Notes: generated from the letters alone by a model not told the origin. Shown: positions 53,466 to 62,657, counted from the stretch's first letter. The stretch: DNA of 64,000 nucleotides from Alphaproteobacteria bacterium (GCA_006226495.1 SBGU01000038.1:1-64000), one strand, 5' to 3'. Numbers and translations are program-made.

Positions 53466-56108
53466 TTACCCCAACCGCTTCAGGGCCGCTTTGGTTTTCT
53501 CTAACTGGGCCTCAAGGTCCGCGAGTTGTTCGCGGGCTTCGGCGACCACATGTTCGGGCGCCTTGGCGACAAAACCCTGGTTGTTCAGGCGACCGGACAA
53601 GGAACCAACTTCCTTCTGCAGCTTGTCGGCATTTTTCTCGAGCCGGGCTTTTTCGGCGTCCAGGTCCATGAGGTCCGCAAGCGGCAGGTACACCGTGGCT
53701 TCGTCGACCACCAGTTGGGCCGCGCCCTTGGTGTCCGCCTTGTCAGTTGCCTTCGCGACCTCGAGCCGGGCCATGCGGCACAGCATGTCCTGGAAGGCAT
53801 TGAGGCGCGCCTTGGTCTCGTCCGACGCGCCGACCACAAGGGCGGTGGCCTTCGCGGAGGCCGGCACGTTCATTTCGGCGCGGGTCGAGCGTACCTCGGT
53901 GATGAACTTGATCGCCCAGTTGACTTCGGCGCCCGCGGCGGCGTCCACATCCGTCACGCGCGGCCATGCGGCATGGATCAGGTCGTAGGCGCGGTTGTCG
54001 CGGGTGGCGTGCCACAGCTCTTCGGTGATGAAGGGCATGAAGGGGTGCAACAGCACCAGGATCTGGTCCAGCACCCAGCCGGCAACGGCGCGGGTTTCGG
54101 CCTTCTGGGTCTTGTCCTCGCCCCAGAAAATCGGCTTGATCAGTTCCACATACCAGTCGCAGAAGGTGCCCCAGGCGAAATGATAGATGGCATCGGCGCT
54201 GTCGTTGAAGCGGAAGGCTTCAAGGGCGGCCGTGACCGCCTGCGCGGTTTTGGCCACTTCACCGATGATCCATTTGTTCACAGCCAGCGTGGCAGCCGGT
54301 GCCTCAACTGTATCCGAACCCTGGATGCCGTTCATTTCGCAGAAGCGCGCAGCGTTCCAGAGCTTGGTGCCGAAGTTCCGATACCCTTCAACCCGCTTTT
54401 CAGCAAGCTTGATGTCCCGCCCCTGCGCTTCCATGGCGATGAGCGTGAAACGCAGCGCGTCGGCCCCGTATTTTTCGATGAACTCCAGGGGGTCGATCAC
54501 ATTACCCTTGGATTTGGACATCTTGGCGCCGAACTGGTCGCGCACCAGCGCATGGATATAGACATTCCTGAAGGGAACATCGCCCATGAAATGCATGCCG
54601 GACATCATCATGCGGGCAACCCAGAAAAAGATGATGTCGAAACCGGTGATCAGGGTCGCGTTCGGGTAATATTTGGCCAGTTCCGGCGTCTCATGCGGCC
54701 AGCCCATGGTGCTGTAGGGCCACATGGCGGACGAGAACCAGGTGTCCAGAACGTCCGGGTCGCGCACGAGCGCAACATCTTCGCCGAACTTGGCGCGGGC
54801 TGCGGCGACGGCATCTGCTTCGGTTTCTTCCACGAACACGGTGCCATCGGGCGCATACCATGCCGGAATGCGGTGGCCCCACCACAACTGGCGCGACACG
54901 CACCAGGGCTGGATGTTGCGCATCCATTCGAAATAGGTCTTTTCCCAGTTCTTGGGGATGAAGTTGGTGCGCCCGGTCTCCACCGCTTCGATGGCCGGTT
55001 TGGCCATGGTGGCCGCATCCACATACCATTGTTCCGTGAGCCACGGTTCGATGACCACACCACCCCGGTCGCCGTAAGGCACCATATGCCGGTGCGGCAC
55101 GACCTTCACCAGGAAACCGGCGGCGTCCATATCGGCCACAATGGCCTTGCGCGCGGCAAAACGGTCCATGCCGCGGTATTTTTCCGGGGCATTTTCATTG
55201 ATGGCAGCGTCGCGGTCGAAGATGTTGATCATCTCGAGATAGTGGCGCTTGCCGATCTCGAAGTCGTTGAAATCGTGCGCGGGTGTGACCTTCAGGGCAC
55301 CGGTGCCCTGTTCGGGGTCGGCATGCATGTCCCCCACAATCGGGATCAGGCGGCCCACCAGCGGCAGGCGAACCTGTTTGCCGATCAGGTGCTTGTAACG
55401 CTCGTCTTCCGGGTTCACGGCAACGGCGGTATCGCCCAGCATGGTTTCAGGCCGCGTGGTGGCGATTTCGATGAACACGCCATCTTCGCCGTCAACCGGA
55501 TAGTTGAAATGCCAGAAATTGCCGTCGACTTCCTTCTGCTCGACCTCGAGGTCGGAGATGGCGGTCTTCAGCTTGGGGTCCCAGTTCACCAGGCGCTGGT
55601 CTTTATACAGCAGGCCATCGCGGTACAGCGCCACAAATTTCTTCAGGACCGCAGCCGAGCGTTCCTCGTCCATGGTGAAGGCTTCGCGGCTCCAGTCGCA
55701 GCTCGCGCCCAGGCGGCGAAGCTGGCGGGTGATGGTGCCGCCGCTTTCTTCCTTCCACTGCCAAACGCGCTCCAGGAACGCCTCGCGGCCCATTTCCTGG
55801 CGGGTCGGGCCGCCGGCGGCATCAAGCTGGCGTTCGACCACCATCTGGGTCGCGATACCGGCATGGTCGGTGCCGGGCTGCCACAGCACGTCCTTGCCGC
55901 GCAGGCGTTCGAAACGCACAAGGCAATCCTGCAGGCTGTTATCCAGCGCATGGCCCATGTGCAGGCTGCCGGTCACATTGGGGGGCGGCATGACAATGAC
56001 ATAGGGCTCGGCATCCGGCCGCTTGCCACAGGCAAACGCGCCCGTGCCTTCCCAATGTTCATACCATTTGGCTTCGATGTCCCCCGGGGTGTAGGTCTTT
56101 TCCAGCAT
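53466..56108 (-). CDS. valS: Valyl-tRNA synthetase
   Basis: An 880-residue class I synthetase. HIGH appears as [21 protein letters not shown] near residue 42, and KMSKS as [18 protein letters not shown] near 525. The editing domain lies between ([15 protein letters not shown] near 216). The C-terminal coiled coil (about 815-880) starts [17 protein letters not shown] and is characteristic of ValRS. In this window it is separated from popZ only by the retropepsin-like gene on the opposite strand. Confidence 0.96.
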   Translation of the reverse strand: MLEKTYTPGDIEAKWYEHWEGTGAFACGKRPDAEPYVIVMPPPNVTGSLHMGHALDNSLQDCLVRFERLRGKDVLWQPGTDHAGIATQMVVERQLDAAGGPTRQEMGREAFLERVWQWKEESGGTITRQLRRLGASCDWSREAFTMDEERSAAVLKKFVALYRDGLLYKDQRLVNWDPKLKTAISDLEVEQKEVDGNFWHFNYPVDGEDGVFIEIATTRPETMLGDTAVAVNPEDERYKHLIGKQVRLPLVGRLIPIVGDMHADPEQGTGALKVTPAHDFNDFEIGKRHYLEMINIFDRDAAINENAPEKYRGMDRFAARKAIVADMDAAGFLVKVVPHRHMVPYGDRGGVVIEPWLTEQWYVDAATMAKPAIEAVETGRTNFIPKNWEKTYFEWMRNIQPWCVSRQLWWGHRIPAWYAPDGTVFVEETEADAVAAARAKFGEDVALVRDPDVLDTWFSSAMWPYSTMGWPHETPELAKYYPNATLITGFDIIFFWVARMMMSGMHFMGDVPFRNVYIHALVRDQFGAKMSKSKGNVIDPLEFIEKYGADALRFTLIAMEAQGRDIKLAEKRVEGYRNFGTKLWNAARFCEMNGIQGSDTVEAPAATLAVNKWIIGEVAKTAQAVTAALEAFRFNDSADAIYHFAWGTFCDWYVELIKPIFWGEDKTQKAETRAVAGWVLDQILVLLHPFMPFITEELWHATRDNRAYDLIHAAWPRVTDVDAAAGAEVNWAIKFITEVRSTRAEMNVPASAKATALVVGASDETKARLNAFQDMLCRMARLEVAKATDKADTKGAAQLVVDEATVYLPLADLMDLDAEKARLEKNADKLQKEVGSLSGRLNNQGFVAKAPEHVVAEAREQLADLEAQLEKTKAALKRLG

Positions 56109-56288
56109 TCTTCGATCCGTCTTTCACGCGATACCTGTTCGAAATGAGCGCCGCACAATGCACAAAAACCGGCAGGAACGGAAGCCCTGAAAGCGCCAAA
56201 AGGCAATATTCCTGCCGCGCGCACGCGCCCTGCCCCCTGCATGAAGGGCAAGCCGCGAACACATTCGCGTGCATAAACTTAGGTTCCT

Positions 56289-56318
56289 TTGCACAGCGAA
56301 CCCAATCGGGGTTATACT
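56289..56318 (+). promoter_or_regulatory. Sigma-70 promoter of the retropepsin-like gene, giving a near-leaderless transcript
   Basis: TTGCAC (56289-56294), an 18-nt spacer and TATACT (56313-56318). Transcription should begin near 56325, about three bases before the ATG at 56328. No Shine-Dalgarno sequence precedes that ATG. Confidence 0.65.
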
Positions 56319-56327
56319 ATAGCTCTT

Positions 56328-57425
56328 ATGAAGACCAAACGAACTTTGGGAAGGGTTCTGTCGCGTGCAATGGTCTTGGCAGCTATGGCATGGGGGATGC
56401 CGGCATTAGCTGACCAGAAAGTCGTGCAAACGCAGCCTACCTTGATCCCCCAACGCAACGTCGCGCCAGAACCGGTCGTGACCCTGCCGGTCGTGCTCGA
56501 ACATAACCGCGCTGTCACCACCCTCAGCGTCGGCGGCAAGCCGCTCAGCCTGTTGCTGGACACTGGCGCATCCAAAACCCTGCTGCTGAATTCGGAAGGC
56601 CTGGGCAATGCGGTCACCGACGGCGCCGCGCCGGTGAATATCCATTTTCCGGCCTTCGATCAGGTTGCCACCGGCCTGCAGGTCGGCGCCATCGATTTCC
56701 GGTCCGGTGACTTTACCTACACCAGCGAAAACACCCTGCTGTTGCCGGACAATGCGGCGCTGGTGCAGCGACTGGCCACCAAGATGGACGGCATCCTGGG
56801 CCGCGACTTTTTCAGCGCCTTTGTGGTGGCGGTATCGCCGGGCGACGGCACCGTGCGCCTGTATCCCGCCGGCACGGACATGAGCCAGCTTTACGACACC
56901 TCCTATGCCATCACCATGAAGAATGGCAGCCCCTATCTGGTGCACCGTTCGCGCATGCCGTGGGAAGACTGGTCCACCACCAAAACCTTCCTCCTGGACA
57001 CCGGATACCCGGGCGGCCTGGCGCTTTGGGACGATGATCATTTTGTGCGGGCCACCAACAAGGATGAAGCCGCAGCCCTGAAGGCCGCGCACAAGGGCAT
57101 CCTGTATTTCGGTCGCATGCAGTTTGGCCAGTTGGTGTTCCGGAACCTGCCTGTGTTCGTGGGGGCCAACAGCCCGACCCAGTTGGAAGAACGCCATGGC
57201 ATCATCGGTGCCACCATGCTGGCGCCTTTTGACTATGCCGTCGACCTGTCTTCGGGCCGCCTGTGGCTGAGCCCGAACATGGCCGGCCTTTATACCGGTT
57301 TCAAATTCCTGAATTCCGAGGTCTATACCCCGGGCGACGAGGATTTTGTGCTGAAAGATTTCCACCCGCCCACCGCAACCGCGCCGGTGACCACCATTTA
57401 CGGCAGCGAAGGTCGTATCCAGTAA
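56328..57425 (+). CDS. Exported retropepsin-like aspartic protease
   Basis: A 365-residue protein with a signal peptide (about residues 1-29, ending PALA). Two Asp-Thr-Gly motifs are seen: SLLLDTGASKTLLL near residue 79 and TFLLDTGYPGGLAL near 223. Each is followed by a hydrophobic-Gly strand (DGILGRDFF near 150; HGIIGATML near 295). Two such half-domains in one chain would make a pseudodimeric protease like eukaryotic pepsins, from retropepsin-type units. Substrate unknown. The longer start at 56289 falls inside the promoter and is rejected. Its terminator follows immediately. Confidence 0.82.
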   Translation: MKTKRTLGRVLSRAMVLAAMAWGMPALADQKVVQTQPTLIPQRNVAPEPVVTLPVVLEHNRAVTTLSVGGKPLSLLLDTGASKTLLLNSEGLGNAVTDGAAPVNIHFPAFDQVATGLQVGAIDFRSGDFTYTSENTLLLPDNAALVQRLATKMDGILGRDFFSAFVVAVSPGDGTVRLYPAGTDMSQLYDTSYAITMKNGSPYLVHRSRMPWEDWSTTKTFLLDTGYPGGLALWDDDHFVRATNKDEAAALKAAHKGILYFGRMQFGQLVFRNLPVFVGANSPTQLEERHGIIGATMLAPFDYAVDLSSGRLWLSPNMAGLYTGFKFLNSEVYTPGDEDFVLKDFHPPTATAPVTTIYGSEGRIQ

Positions 57426-57426
57426 C

Positions 57427-57453
57427 AAAAAGCCGGCGAACTGCCGGCTTTTT
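57427..57453. terminator. Bidirectional terminator between the aspartic-protease gene and popZ
   Basis: AAAAAGCCGGC and GCCGGCTTTTT form a perfect 11-bp stem with a five-base loop, giving a U-run on either strand. It serves two convergent genes that stop at 57425 and 57492. Confidence 0.9.
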
Positions 57454-57491
57454 CCTATTCAATTCAAAAGCTTGCCTTGCTTGCCCTGGCC

Positions 57492-58070
57492 TTATTTCCG
57501 CCGGGCGATGCGTGCAACCTCGCGCTCGACCGCATCGGTCACGATCTGCGGCAGGTGTTCATCCAGCCAGCCCTGCAGCATGGGCTTCAGCATCGCGCGC
57601 ACGAGGCCCTCGAGCGTATTGTCGGCCCCGGCATAACCGGCGACCATAAGCTGGGTCAGGTGGGCGAAGCTTTCGGCGGCGCGGGTTTCAACGGGCGGCG
57701 ATACAATCGCATCCACATCGCTTGCGCTCGCGAATTCGGTCAGCTCGAAGACATCGTCTTCTTCTTCCGCCTCATACACCGGTTCCGGCTCATACACGGG
57801 CTCGGGCTCGGGTTCATAAACCGGTTCGGGCTCGGGAATGGGTTCGGGCTCGGGGTCCGGCTCGTAAACGGGTTCGGGTTCCGGGATCGGTTCCTCGAAC
57901 AGCGGCTCGGGCTCTGGCTCGGGGTCAGGACGGGGCGGCTCCGGGAAGTCCTCTTCCGGAGATTCATCATCCTCTAGCGGTTCTTCGTCCGACTCGTCAG
58001 AAATGATCCGGCGTATAGACGCCAGAATTTCTTCCATGGTCGGTTCGTCTTCGGATGCGTTATCGCTCAT
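57492..58070 (-). CDS. popZ: PopZ-like polar organising protein (DUF2497)
   Basis: A 192-residue protein in three parts. Residues 11-25 (MEEILASIRRIISDE) are the conserved N-terminal helix that recruits clients such as ParB. Residues about 28-106 are a disordered Pro/Glu/Asp region with repeated PEPEPVYEP-like units. The C-terminal helices (about 133-192, SFAHLTQLMVAGYAGADNTLEGLVRAMLKPMLQGWLDEHLPQIV) drive oligomerisation. In Caulobacter PopZ forms a polar condensate that anchors the chromosome. The acidic linker is highly repetitive in DNA as well. Neighbours valS and tolC match the usual alphaproteobacterial linkage. The start at 58070 has a weak ribosome site. Confidence 0.88.
   Translation of the reverse strand: MSDNASEDEPTMEEILASIRRIISDESDEEPLEDDESPEEDFPEPPRPDPEPEPEPLFEEPIPEPEPVYEPDPEPEPIPEPEPVYEPEPEPVYEPEPVYEAEEEDDVFELTEFASASDVDAIVSPPVETRAAESFAHLTQLMVAGYAGADNTLEGLVRAMLKPMLQGWLDEHLPQIVTDAVEREVARIARRK
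57779..57925 (-). repeat. Pro-Glu-Pro codon repeats in popZ
   Basis: The stretch encodes an array of PEPEP, PVYEP and PEPIPEP units, with imperfect 6-18 bp direct repeats (GGCTCGGG/CATAAACGGG-like on the plus strand). It is low-complexity coding DNA and prone to change in length between strains. Confidence 0.75.
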
Positions 58071-58205
58071 AGACCAGCCAGATTTTGAACTCCCTTCCAA
58101 ACAGGTACCTGCTTGGGACTCGGCTGTCAATAATTCTTAAGACATCAAAGGCGGTTAACACGCATCAAGGCTTTTGGCCGTTGCCGGTACGACACCCCTG
58201 CCCCG

Positions 58206-58238
58206 GCCATGAAAAAAGGGGGCAAACCGCCCCCTTGA
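58206..58238 (-). terminator. Rho-independent terminator of tolC
   Basis: On the minus strand AAGGGGGC / GCCCCCTT with a GGTTT loop, followed by TTTTC, about 25 bases past the tolC stop. Confidence 0.85.
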
Positions 58239-58262
58239 TCATAATTGTTTGTGTAAACAAGC

Positions 58263-59684
58263 TTAGTCGACGTCGGTATCCCAGCCGATGAACTTGTTCT
58301 TGACCTTGTCATAGTATGCCTCTTCGTCATACTGCTCGACATTCAGGCCAAGGTCCTGGGCGGTCAGGCGACCGGTGGCGGACACGAGGCTGTAGGCGGC
58401 CACGAACTCGTCGCGCTGTGCACGAACCAGCGATACGCGGCTGTTCAGCAGTTCCTGTTCGGCGTTCAGCACGTCAAGCGTGGTGCGCGAACCGACCGCA
58501 GCTTCCTGGCGAACACCTTCAAGGGCGATTTCGTTGGCACGCACGGCAGCTTCGGTCGACGCGATCTGGCCGACGGCCGCGCGGTAGTTATCCCAGGCCA
58601 CGAACACGTTTTCCTGCGCCACACGTTCGGCCTGGCGAATGTTCATCAGGGCCTGGCTGCGAAGCTGCTTGGCACGGCGGATGGTCGAATAGCGCTGGCC
58701 ACCGGCATAGATCGGCACGGAAAGCTGGACACCGACCGATTTGGTGGTGCCAATCGACGAACCATCGATCAGTTCACCTGCAGTGCTGTCGAACGAACTG
58801 CCAGATGTCTCGCGACGGGTCCAAGATGCCTGAGCACCGAGGCTCGGCGACAGGGCACCTTCAGCCTGGTACACATTGTATTGAGCCGCTTTCTCATTGT
58901 AGCGCGCCGAAATCACACCGGGGCTTTGTTCCATCGCCACTTCGATCGCGGAATCGAGGCTTTCCGGCAGGGCCGGCTTGGTACCCGGGGTCTCCAGGGT
59001 TGCCGGGGCACGACCGATCACACGGCGGTACTGGGCACGGCTCGAGGCCAGAGTTGCCTCTGCCGACAAAAGCGACGACTTGGCGCTTTCGAGGCGGGCT
59101 TCCGACTGAGCCACGTCCGTGCGGGTGATTTCACCAACACGGAACCGGTCGCGGCTGGCCTGCAACTGGCGCTCAAGCACCTGAACGTTATTCTGGTTCA
59201 GTTTCACGACGGCTTCGTCGCGCACCACATTCATGTAGGCCGACACACCGTCCAGAAGAACCGACTGTTCGACGGACTGCAGTTGCGCGCGGCCTGCCAT
59301 AACCGACTGGGTAGCACTTTTCACCGCATTACGGTCCTGGAAACCACGGAACAGGTTCACCGACGCCGTTACGTCGTAACTGTCGACCTTCGGGCGGGTT
59401 TCATCGATCCTGGTAATCGGCTCGTTGGCGTCGTTAACCGTGTCGGCGGTGGTTTTGTTCCGCGATTCAGAGTGCCCTATGGTACCGCTCAGGTTCGGCA
59501 GGAAGCCGGACTTGGCGGACGACACGCCTTCGTCAACCGCCCTGAGCGCAGCGCGCTGGGCCATCAGTTGCGGGTTGCTTTCATAAGCCGCGGCCAGCGC
59601 TTCTTCGAGCGTCTCGGCGGATACGGCATAACTTCCGGACAGCACTGCCGAAATGGCCAGCAGTGAGATGATCCCCTTTTTCAT
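58263..59684 (-). CDS. tolC: TolC-family outer-membrane efflux and secretion channel
   Basis: A 473-residue protein with a signal peptide (about residues 1-23, ending VSA). Two OEP repeats follow. Long periplasmic helices are evident from heptads such as ALRAVDEGVSSAKSGFLPNL near 46 and QASRDRFRVGEITRTDVAQSEARLESAKSS near 173. The second repeat has QLSVPIYAGGQRYSTIRRAKQL near 320 and EAAVGSRTTLDVLNAEQELLNSRVSLV near 395. The trimer forms the exit duct of drug efflux and type I secretion. GGAGACTATA lies before the ATG. pcm lies upstream on the same strand. Confidence 0.95.
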   Translation of the reverse strand: MKKGIISLLAISAVLSGSYAVSAETLEEALAAAYESNPQLMAQRAALRAVDEGVSSAKSGFLPNLSGTIGHSESRNKTTADTVNDANEPITRIDETRPKVDSYDVTASVNLFRGFQDRNAVKSATQSVMAGRAQLQSVEQSVLLDGVSAYMNVVRDEAVVKLNQNNVQVLERQLQASRDRFRVGEITRTDVAQSEARLESAKSSLLSAEATLASSRAQYRRVIGRAPATLETPGTKPALPESLDSAIEVAMEQSPGVISARYNEKAAQYNVYQAEGALSPSLGAQASWTRRETSGSSFDSTAGELIDGSSIGTTKSVGVQLSVPIYAGGQRYSTIRRAKQLRSQALMNIRQAERVAQENVFVAWDNYRAAVGQIASTEAAVRANEIALEGVRQEAAVGSRTTLDVLNAEQELLNSRVSLVRAQRDEFVAAYSLVSATGRLTAQDLGLNVEQYDEEAYYDKVKNKFIGWDTDVD

Positions 59685-59829
59685 TATAGTCTCCTTGTTT
59701 CCTCGCTGTTTGTTTTATACGGCATCGGGCCACCTAGCCTTCTGCCTTTCGGGGGTGGTTGTTTTTTTACCACCGTTCGGGTTGCAACACCAACGGTTCC
59801 CTTTTCGAGGAACCCACAAAACTCAAATC

Positions 59830-60483
59830 CTAAAACACAAAGCCCTGCGGCTTGAGGAAGCCCGGCAGCGGCTGCACGTTCGCGTCGAACAGGTCGCGTT
59901 CGGCCACAATGCCGTCCTTCACCGTCACTATATGGCCGCGACCGATGCCAGCTTCAACCCTGACACAGACAAGTCGGCCACCTTCGCGCAATTGTTTGAT
60001 CAGCGCCGCCGGCACTTCTTCAACCGCCCCTTCAAGGAAAATCACATCGAACGGGCCCTGTTTGGCCACGCCCTTGGCCAGTTCGCCATGGATGACCGCC
60101 ACATTCATGATCTCGAGCGCGGCGAGTTTTTTCTCGGCCAGCTTGGCCAGTTCCTCGTCTTCCTCGAGCGCCACCACGGCGTCGGCCAGACCCGCCAGCA
60201 CGGCGGCGGAATAACCGGTCACACAACCGACATCCAGCACCACATCCTTCGGACCCGGGTTCGCTTCCTTCAGCAGGCGGGCGAAGGTTACCGGTTCCAT
60301 CAGGAAACGGCCGGCCACCACTTCGAGGTCTTCATCCACATAGGCGATGGCGCGTTTGGCCTTGGGCACAAACTGTTCGCGCGGCACGGCACGGATGGCG
60401 CCGATAATACGCTCGTCATTCACCTCGCTCGGGCGAAGCTGGCAATCGATCATATGGCTGCGGGCAATGGCTGATTCGCTCAC
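59830..60483 (-). CDS. pcm: Protein-L-isoaspartate O-methyltransferase family protein
   Basis: A 217-residue SAM-dependent methyltransferase. The N-terminal ARSHMIDCQLRPSEVNDERIIGAIRAVPREQFVP segment (about residues 8-41) is the alphaproteobacterial PCMT signature. Motif I is VLDVGCVTGYSAAVLAGL near 81, with Cys-Val where typical PCMT has Thr-Gly-Ser. FLEGAVEEVPAALIKQLREGGRLVCV near 128-153 is the later core. It repairs isoaspartyl residues or, in the divergent members, methylates unknown substrates. The start is GTG. Linked to tolC as in many alphaproteobacteria. Confidence 0.88.
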   Translation of the reverse strand: MSESAIARSHMIDCQLRPSEVNDERIIGAIRAVPREQFVPKAKRAIAYVDEDLEVVAGRFLMEPVTFARLLKEANPGPKDVVLDVGCVTGYSAAVLAGLADAVVALEEDEELAKLAEKKLAALEIMNVAVIHGELAKGVAKQGPFDVIFLEGAVEEVPAALIKQLREGGRLVCVRVEAGIGRGHIVTVKDGIVAERDLFDANVQPLPGFLKPQGFVF

Positions 60484-60713
60484 GGCTCTCGGTCCTTATT
60501 CTAAACGGCAGTTACAATTCAGTATGACTTTGCCGCTTTATACTGACAGCGGCCAGAAGAAACAACGCGTTTTCTGGCCACAGACACAGCTTTTCCGACG
60601 CGCCATAGCATGATTGCACACCCGCAGAAGCCCCACTGCGGTCATCAGCCCCGATTTTGCGACAAATCGAAGCAGCGCCGTGCCGGCCCGCGGCGCGGCG
60701 CCGAAAAACCGGC

Positions 60714-60742
60714 TTGACCCAATGGGGCGCCCTGACTATACG
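60714..60742 (+). promoter_or_regulatory. Promoter of tRNA-Cys
   Basis: TTGACC (60714-60719), a 17-nt spacer and TATACG (60737-60742), placing the start of transcription about 12 bases before the tRNA. Confidence 0.75.
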
Positions 60743-60760
60743 TTCACCACCACTCAGTGA

Positions 60761-60834
60761 GGCGCGATGGCGGAGTGGTTACGCACCGGATTGCAAATCC
60801 GTGAAGACCGGTTCGATTCCGGTTCGCGCCTCCA
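60761..60834 (+). tRNA. tRNA-Cys (GCA)
   Basis: A 74-nt cloverleaf with encoded CCA. The acceptor stem GGCGCGA pairs with TCGCGCC, the anticodon loop is ATTGCAA (anticodon GCA), and the T-arm is CGGTTCGATTCCG. The sulfotransferase gene begins 88 bases downstream. Confidence 0.95.
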
Positions 60835-60922
60835 TCACTTCCCCCGCACATCGGTATTATCCAGACCGCAACATGGGGCACACCGGCCAGTCGGGCCGGC
60901 GCAAGGTGGGGGTTCGGCGCAC

Positions 60923-61576
60923 ATGCCTGTTGTTTCCGAAAAATACGGCCTTGCCTATTATCCTGTGCCCAAGATTGCTTCGAGCTCGCTGAAGCATGCC
61001 TTCTATTTTCTGGAGCATGGCGACTGGTACCGGAAACAGGGCCAGCCGGACGGGACGCTTGGCAATATCCATGAGCTCAGCTTCGGCGACCCGCATTTTT
61101 CTGCCGAAACGCTCGCGCGTCATGCCCATCTTGAAAGCATTGTGGTGATCCGCGACCCTATCAAGCGGCTGTTGTCGGCCTATGCCAACCGGGTGCTGTA
61201 TCATGGCGACCTGAATGCCTGGCGCGCCCGCAAGGACGGCATCAGCTTCCGCCACGGCCCGCGCCCGGACCTCGCCACCTTCATCGCGCACCTTGAGGAC
61301 TATCAGCGGGAATCGGCGGCAATTCGGCACCATACTGTGCCGGTGCGCGCCTTTCTGGGGCCTGACCTGTCGCGTTACAGCCATGTGTTCCGGATCGAGG
61401 AGATGGACAGCCTCATGGCCCTGTTGCGCAACCGCACAGGACAGACCCTGGCGTTGCCCCACGAACAGGCCGGCGGCCCCAAGATCAGCCCGGATGTGCT
61501 GAGCGCCGCCCAGCATGAAAAGCTGCGCACCTTTTATGCCAGGGACTATGAGCTGATGCAGGATCTTTACGCTTGA
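60923..61576 (+). CDS. PAPS-dependent sulfotransferase (carbohydrate sulfotransferase-like)
   Basis: A 217-residue single-domain enzyme. The 5'-phosphosulfate segment YPVPKIASSSLKHAF lies near residues 12-26 and the 3'-phosphate segment IVVIRDPIKRLLSAYANRV near 73-91, as in the Sulfotransfer_2 family. No signal peptide or membrane helix is seen, unlike eukaryotic Golgi members. The acceptor is unknown; lipid or surface polysaccharide sulfation is usual for bacterial homologues. An ATG at 60923 follows AAGGTGGGGG at a rather long distance. The frame runs back through tRNA-Cys but starts there are implausible. Confidence 0.8.
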   Translation: MPVVSEKYGLAYYPVPKIASSSLKHAFYFLEHGDWYRKQGQPDGTLGNIHELSFGDPHFSAETLARHAHLESIVVIRDPIKRLLSAYANRVLYHGDLNAWRARKDGISFRHGPRPDLATFIAHLEDYQRESAAIRHHTVPVRAFLGPDLSRYSHVFRIEEMDSLMALLRNRTGQTLALPHEQAGGPKISPDVLSAAQHEKLRTFYARDYELMQDLYA

Positions 61577-61580
61577 GGGC

Positions 61581-62525
61581 CTAATGCACCCGGTCGGCCA
61601 CCAGGCCGTAAAGCTGGCGCAGCCCGGCAAGCTGCGCTTCAAGCGGGGCATCGATGGCATCGAACTGGTGTACACCATGATAGGTGATCATGGCCGCCCT
61701 GCCCTCCAGGCTTTCGTTCATCGATATCAGGAGAGCCGTCAGCTCGCGCTGCAAGGTTTCGTCCATGCCGCCACCGACCAGGACCAGCGAGCGGATCACC
61801 GGTTCGCTGGTGAAAAACACCTGCAGCCGGTCGCGGATGCCGGGCGGAACCTCGGCGGCGTCGGTCCAGTTCATGTCGCTGATCGCACCCGCATCCACGA
61901 TGCCGCGTGCCACCAGGGACGCGATATTGATCTCGTGGGTCGCAAACACATAACCAACCTTGCCGGCGGGTGGCCTGGCCCCGCGGTCAGCAAGTTCGAC
62001 CAGTTCAAGCCCGTGCCGGCGCAGGTAAGCGAGGGGTACCAGGAAACCGCTTGTGGACCCCGGGTCCTCGAACGCCAGCACCCGCCCCTTCAGGTCATCG
62101 AAACTTTCAATGCCCGCGCCCCGGCGCGAAATCATCAGCGCGGCATATTCCGGCACGCCCTTTTTCCATTCGCGCAGAATCACGCGCGCGCCGCCCACCT
62201 GTTCAAGTGCCATGGCGGCCAGCGGGGTTTCGGACACCATATCCACGCGCCCGGCCTTCAGAAGCGCCACCATCTCGTCGACCGTGGGCACGACGATTTC
62301 GCGGAAAGCCATCTTGTCACCGCCCTTCAGGTTGGCGGCGAGATAGTGCGACATGGCCTGCAGGTCATGCCTTGTGCGGTCTTCGATCGGGCTGATGCGG
62401 CCAATGACAAAGTCGGTGGACCCGTCGCCCGCGAAGGCAGACGCACCGCCCCACCGGCCAAAGATGGCCGTGAGCAGAATCAGGGCTGTGACAAGTGCGT
62501 GCCGGGTAGGTTGCACGATCTTCAT
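61581..62525 (-). CDS. PhnD-like periplasmic phosphate/phosphonate-binding-type protein
   Basis: A 314-residue exported protein, signal peptide about residues 1-32. The type 2 periplasmic-binding fold of the PhnD group is shown by TDFVIGRISPIEDRTRHDLQAMSHYLAANL near 36, VDMVSETPLAAMALEQVGGARVI near 93-115, the FDDLKGRVLAFEDPGSTSGFLVP segment near 140-162, and ARGIVDAGAISDMNW near 210. No phn or other ABC transporter genes are adjacent, so it may be an orphan binding protein or a sensor input. AAGG immediately precedes the ATG at 62525, too close to be ideal; the start is uncertain. Confidence 0.8.
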   Translation of the reverse strand: MKIVQPTRHALVTALILLTAIFGRWGGASAFAGDGSTDFVIGRISPIEDRTRHDLQAMSHYLAANLKGGDKMAFREIVVPTVDEMVALLKAGRVDMVSETPLAAMALEQVGGARVILREWKKGVPEYAALMISRRGAGIESFDDLKGRVLAFEDPGSTSGFLVPLAYLRRHGLELVELADRGARPPAGKVGYVFATHEINIASLVARGIVDAGAISDMNWTDAAEVPPGIRDRLQVFFTSEPVIRSLVLVGGGMDETLQRELTALLISMNESLEGRAAMITYHGVHQFDAIDAPLEAQLAGLRQLYGLVADRVH

Positions 62526-62641
62526 CCTTGTATCGTCGCGTGTCGTCCGCACATGGCCGGGCATCGGGCCCCACCGTGGCGGCACTGTTTTTCTTGTTGC
62601 GCAGCATAGCGTCGTAAAGTTAGCAAACAGTCAACGTATAT

Positions 62642-62657
62642 TGTTGCATCTGCAACA
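62642..62657. repeat. TGTTGCA-N2-TGCAACA palindrome, copy 3 (intergenic)
   Basis: Sequence TGTTGCATCTGCAACA in the 342-bp gap between the divergent phnD-like gene and tRNA-Asn, 117 bp upstream of the phnD-like start. Its position would suit an operator; its 17-bp identity with the copy inside the Mth938-like gene is unexpected. Confidence 0.6.

Noticed and set aside
53526-56147. An 873-codon plus-strand frame opposite valS
   Set aside because: Same effect: it mirrors valS and shows no recognisable family.
60767-60922. N-terminal extension of the sulfotransferase through tRNA-Cys
   Set aside because: The extension would translate the tRNA gene itself and has no homology; the ATG at 60923 directly precedes the sulfotransferase motif.
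60761-61576. tRNA-Cys plus the adjacent sulfotransferase as a small genomic island
   Set aside because: No integrase, no repeated tRNA 3' end downstream, and no obvious shift in base composition; the evidence is too thin.
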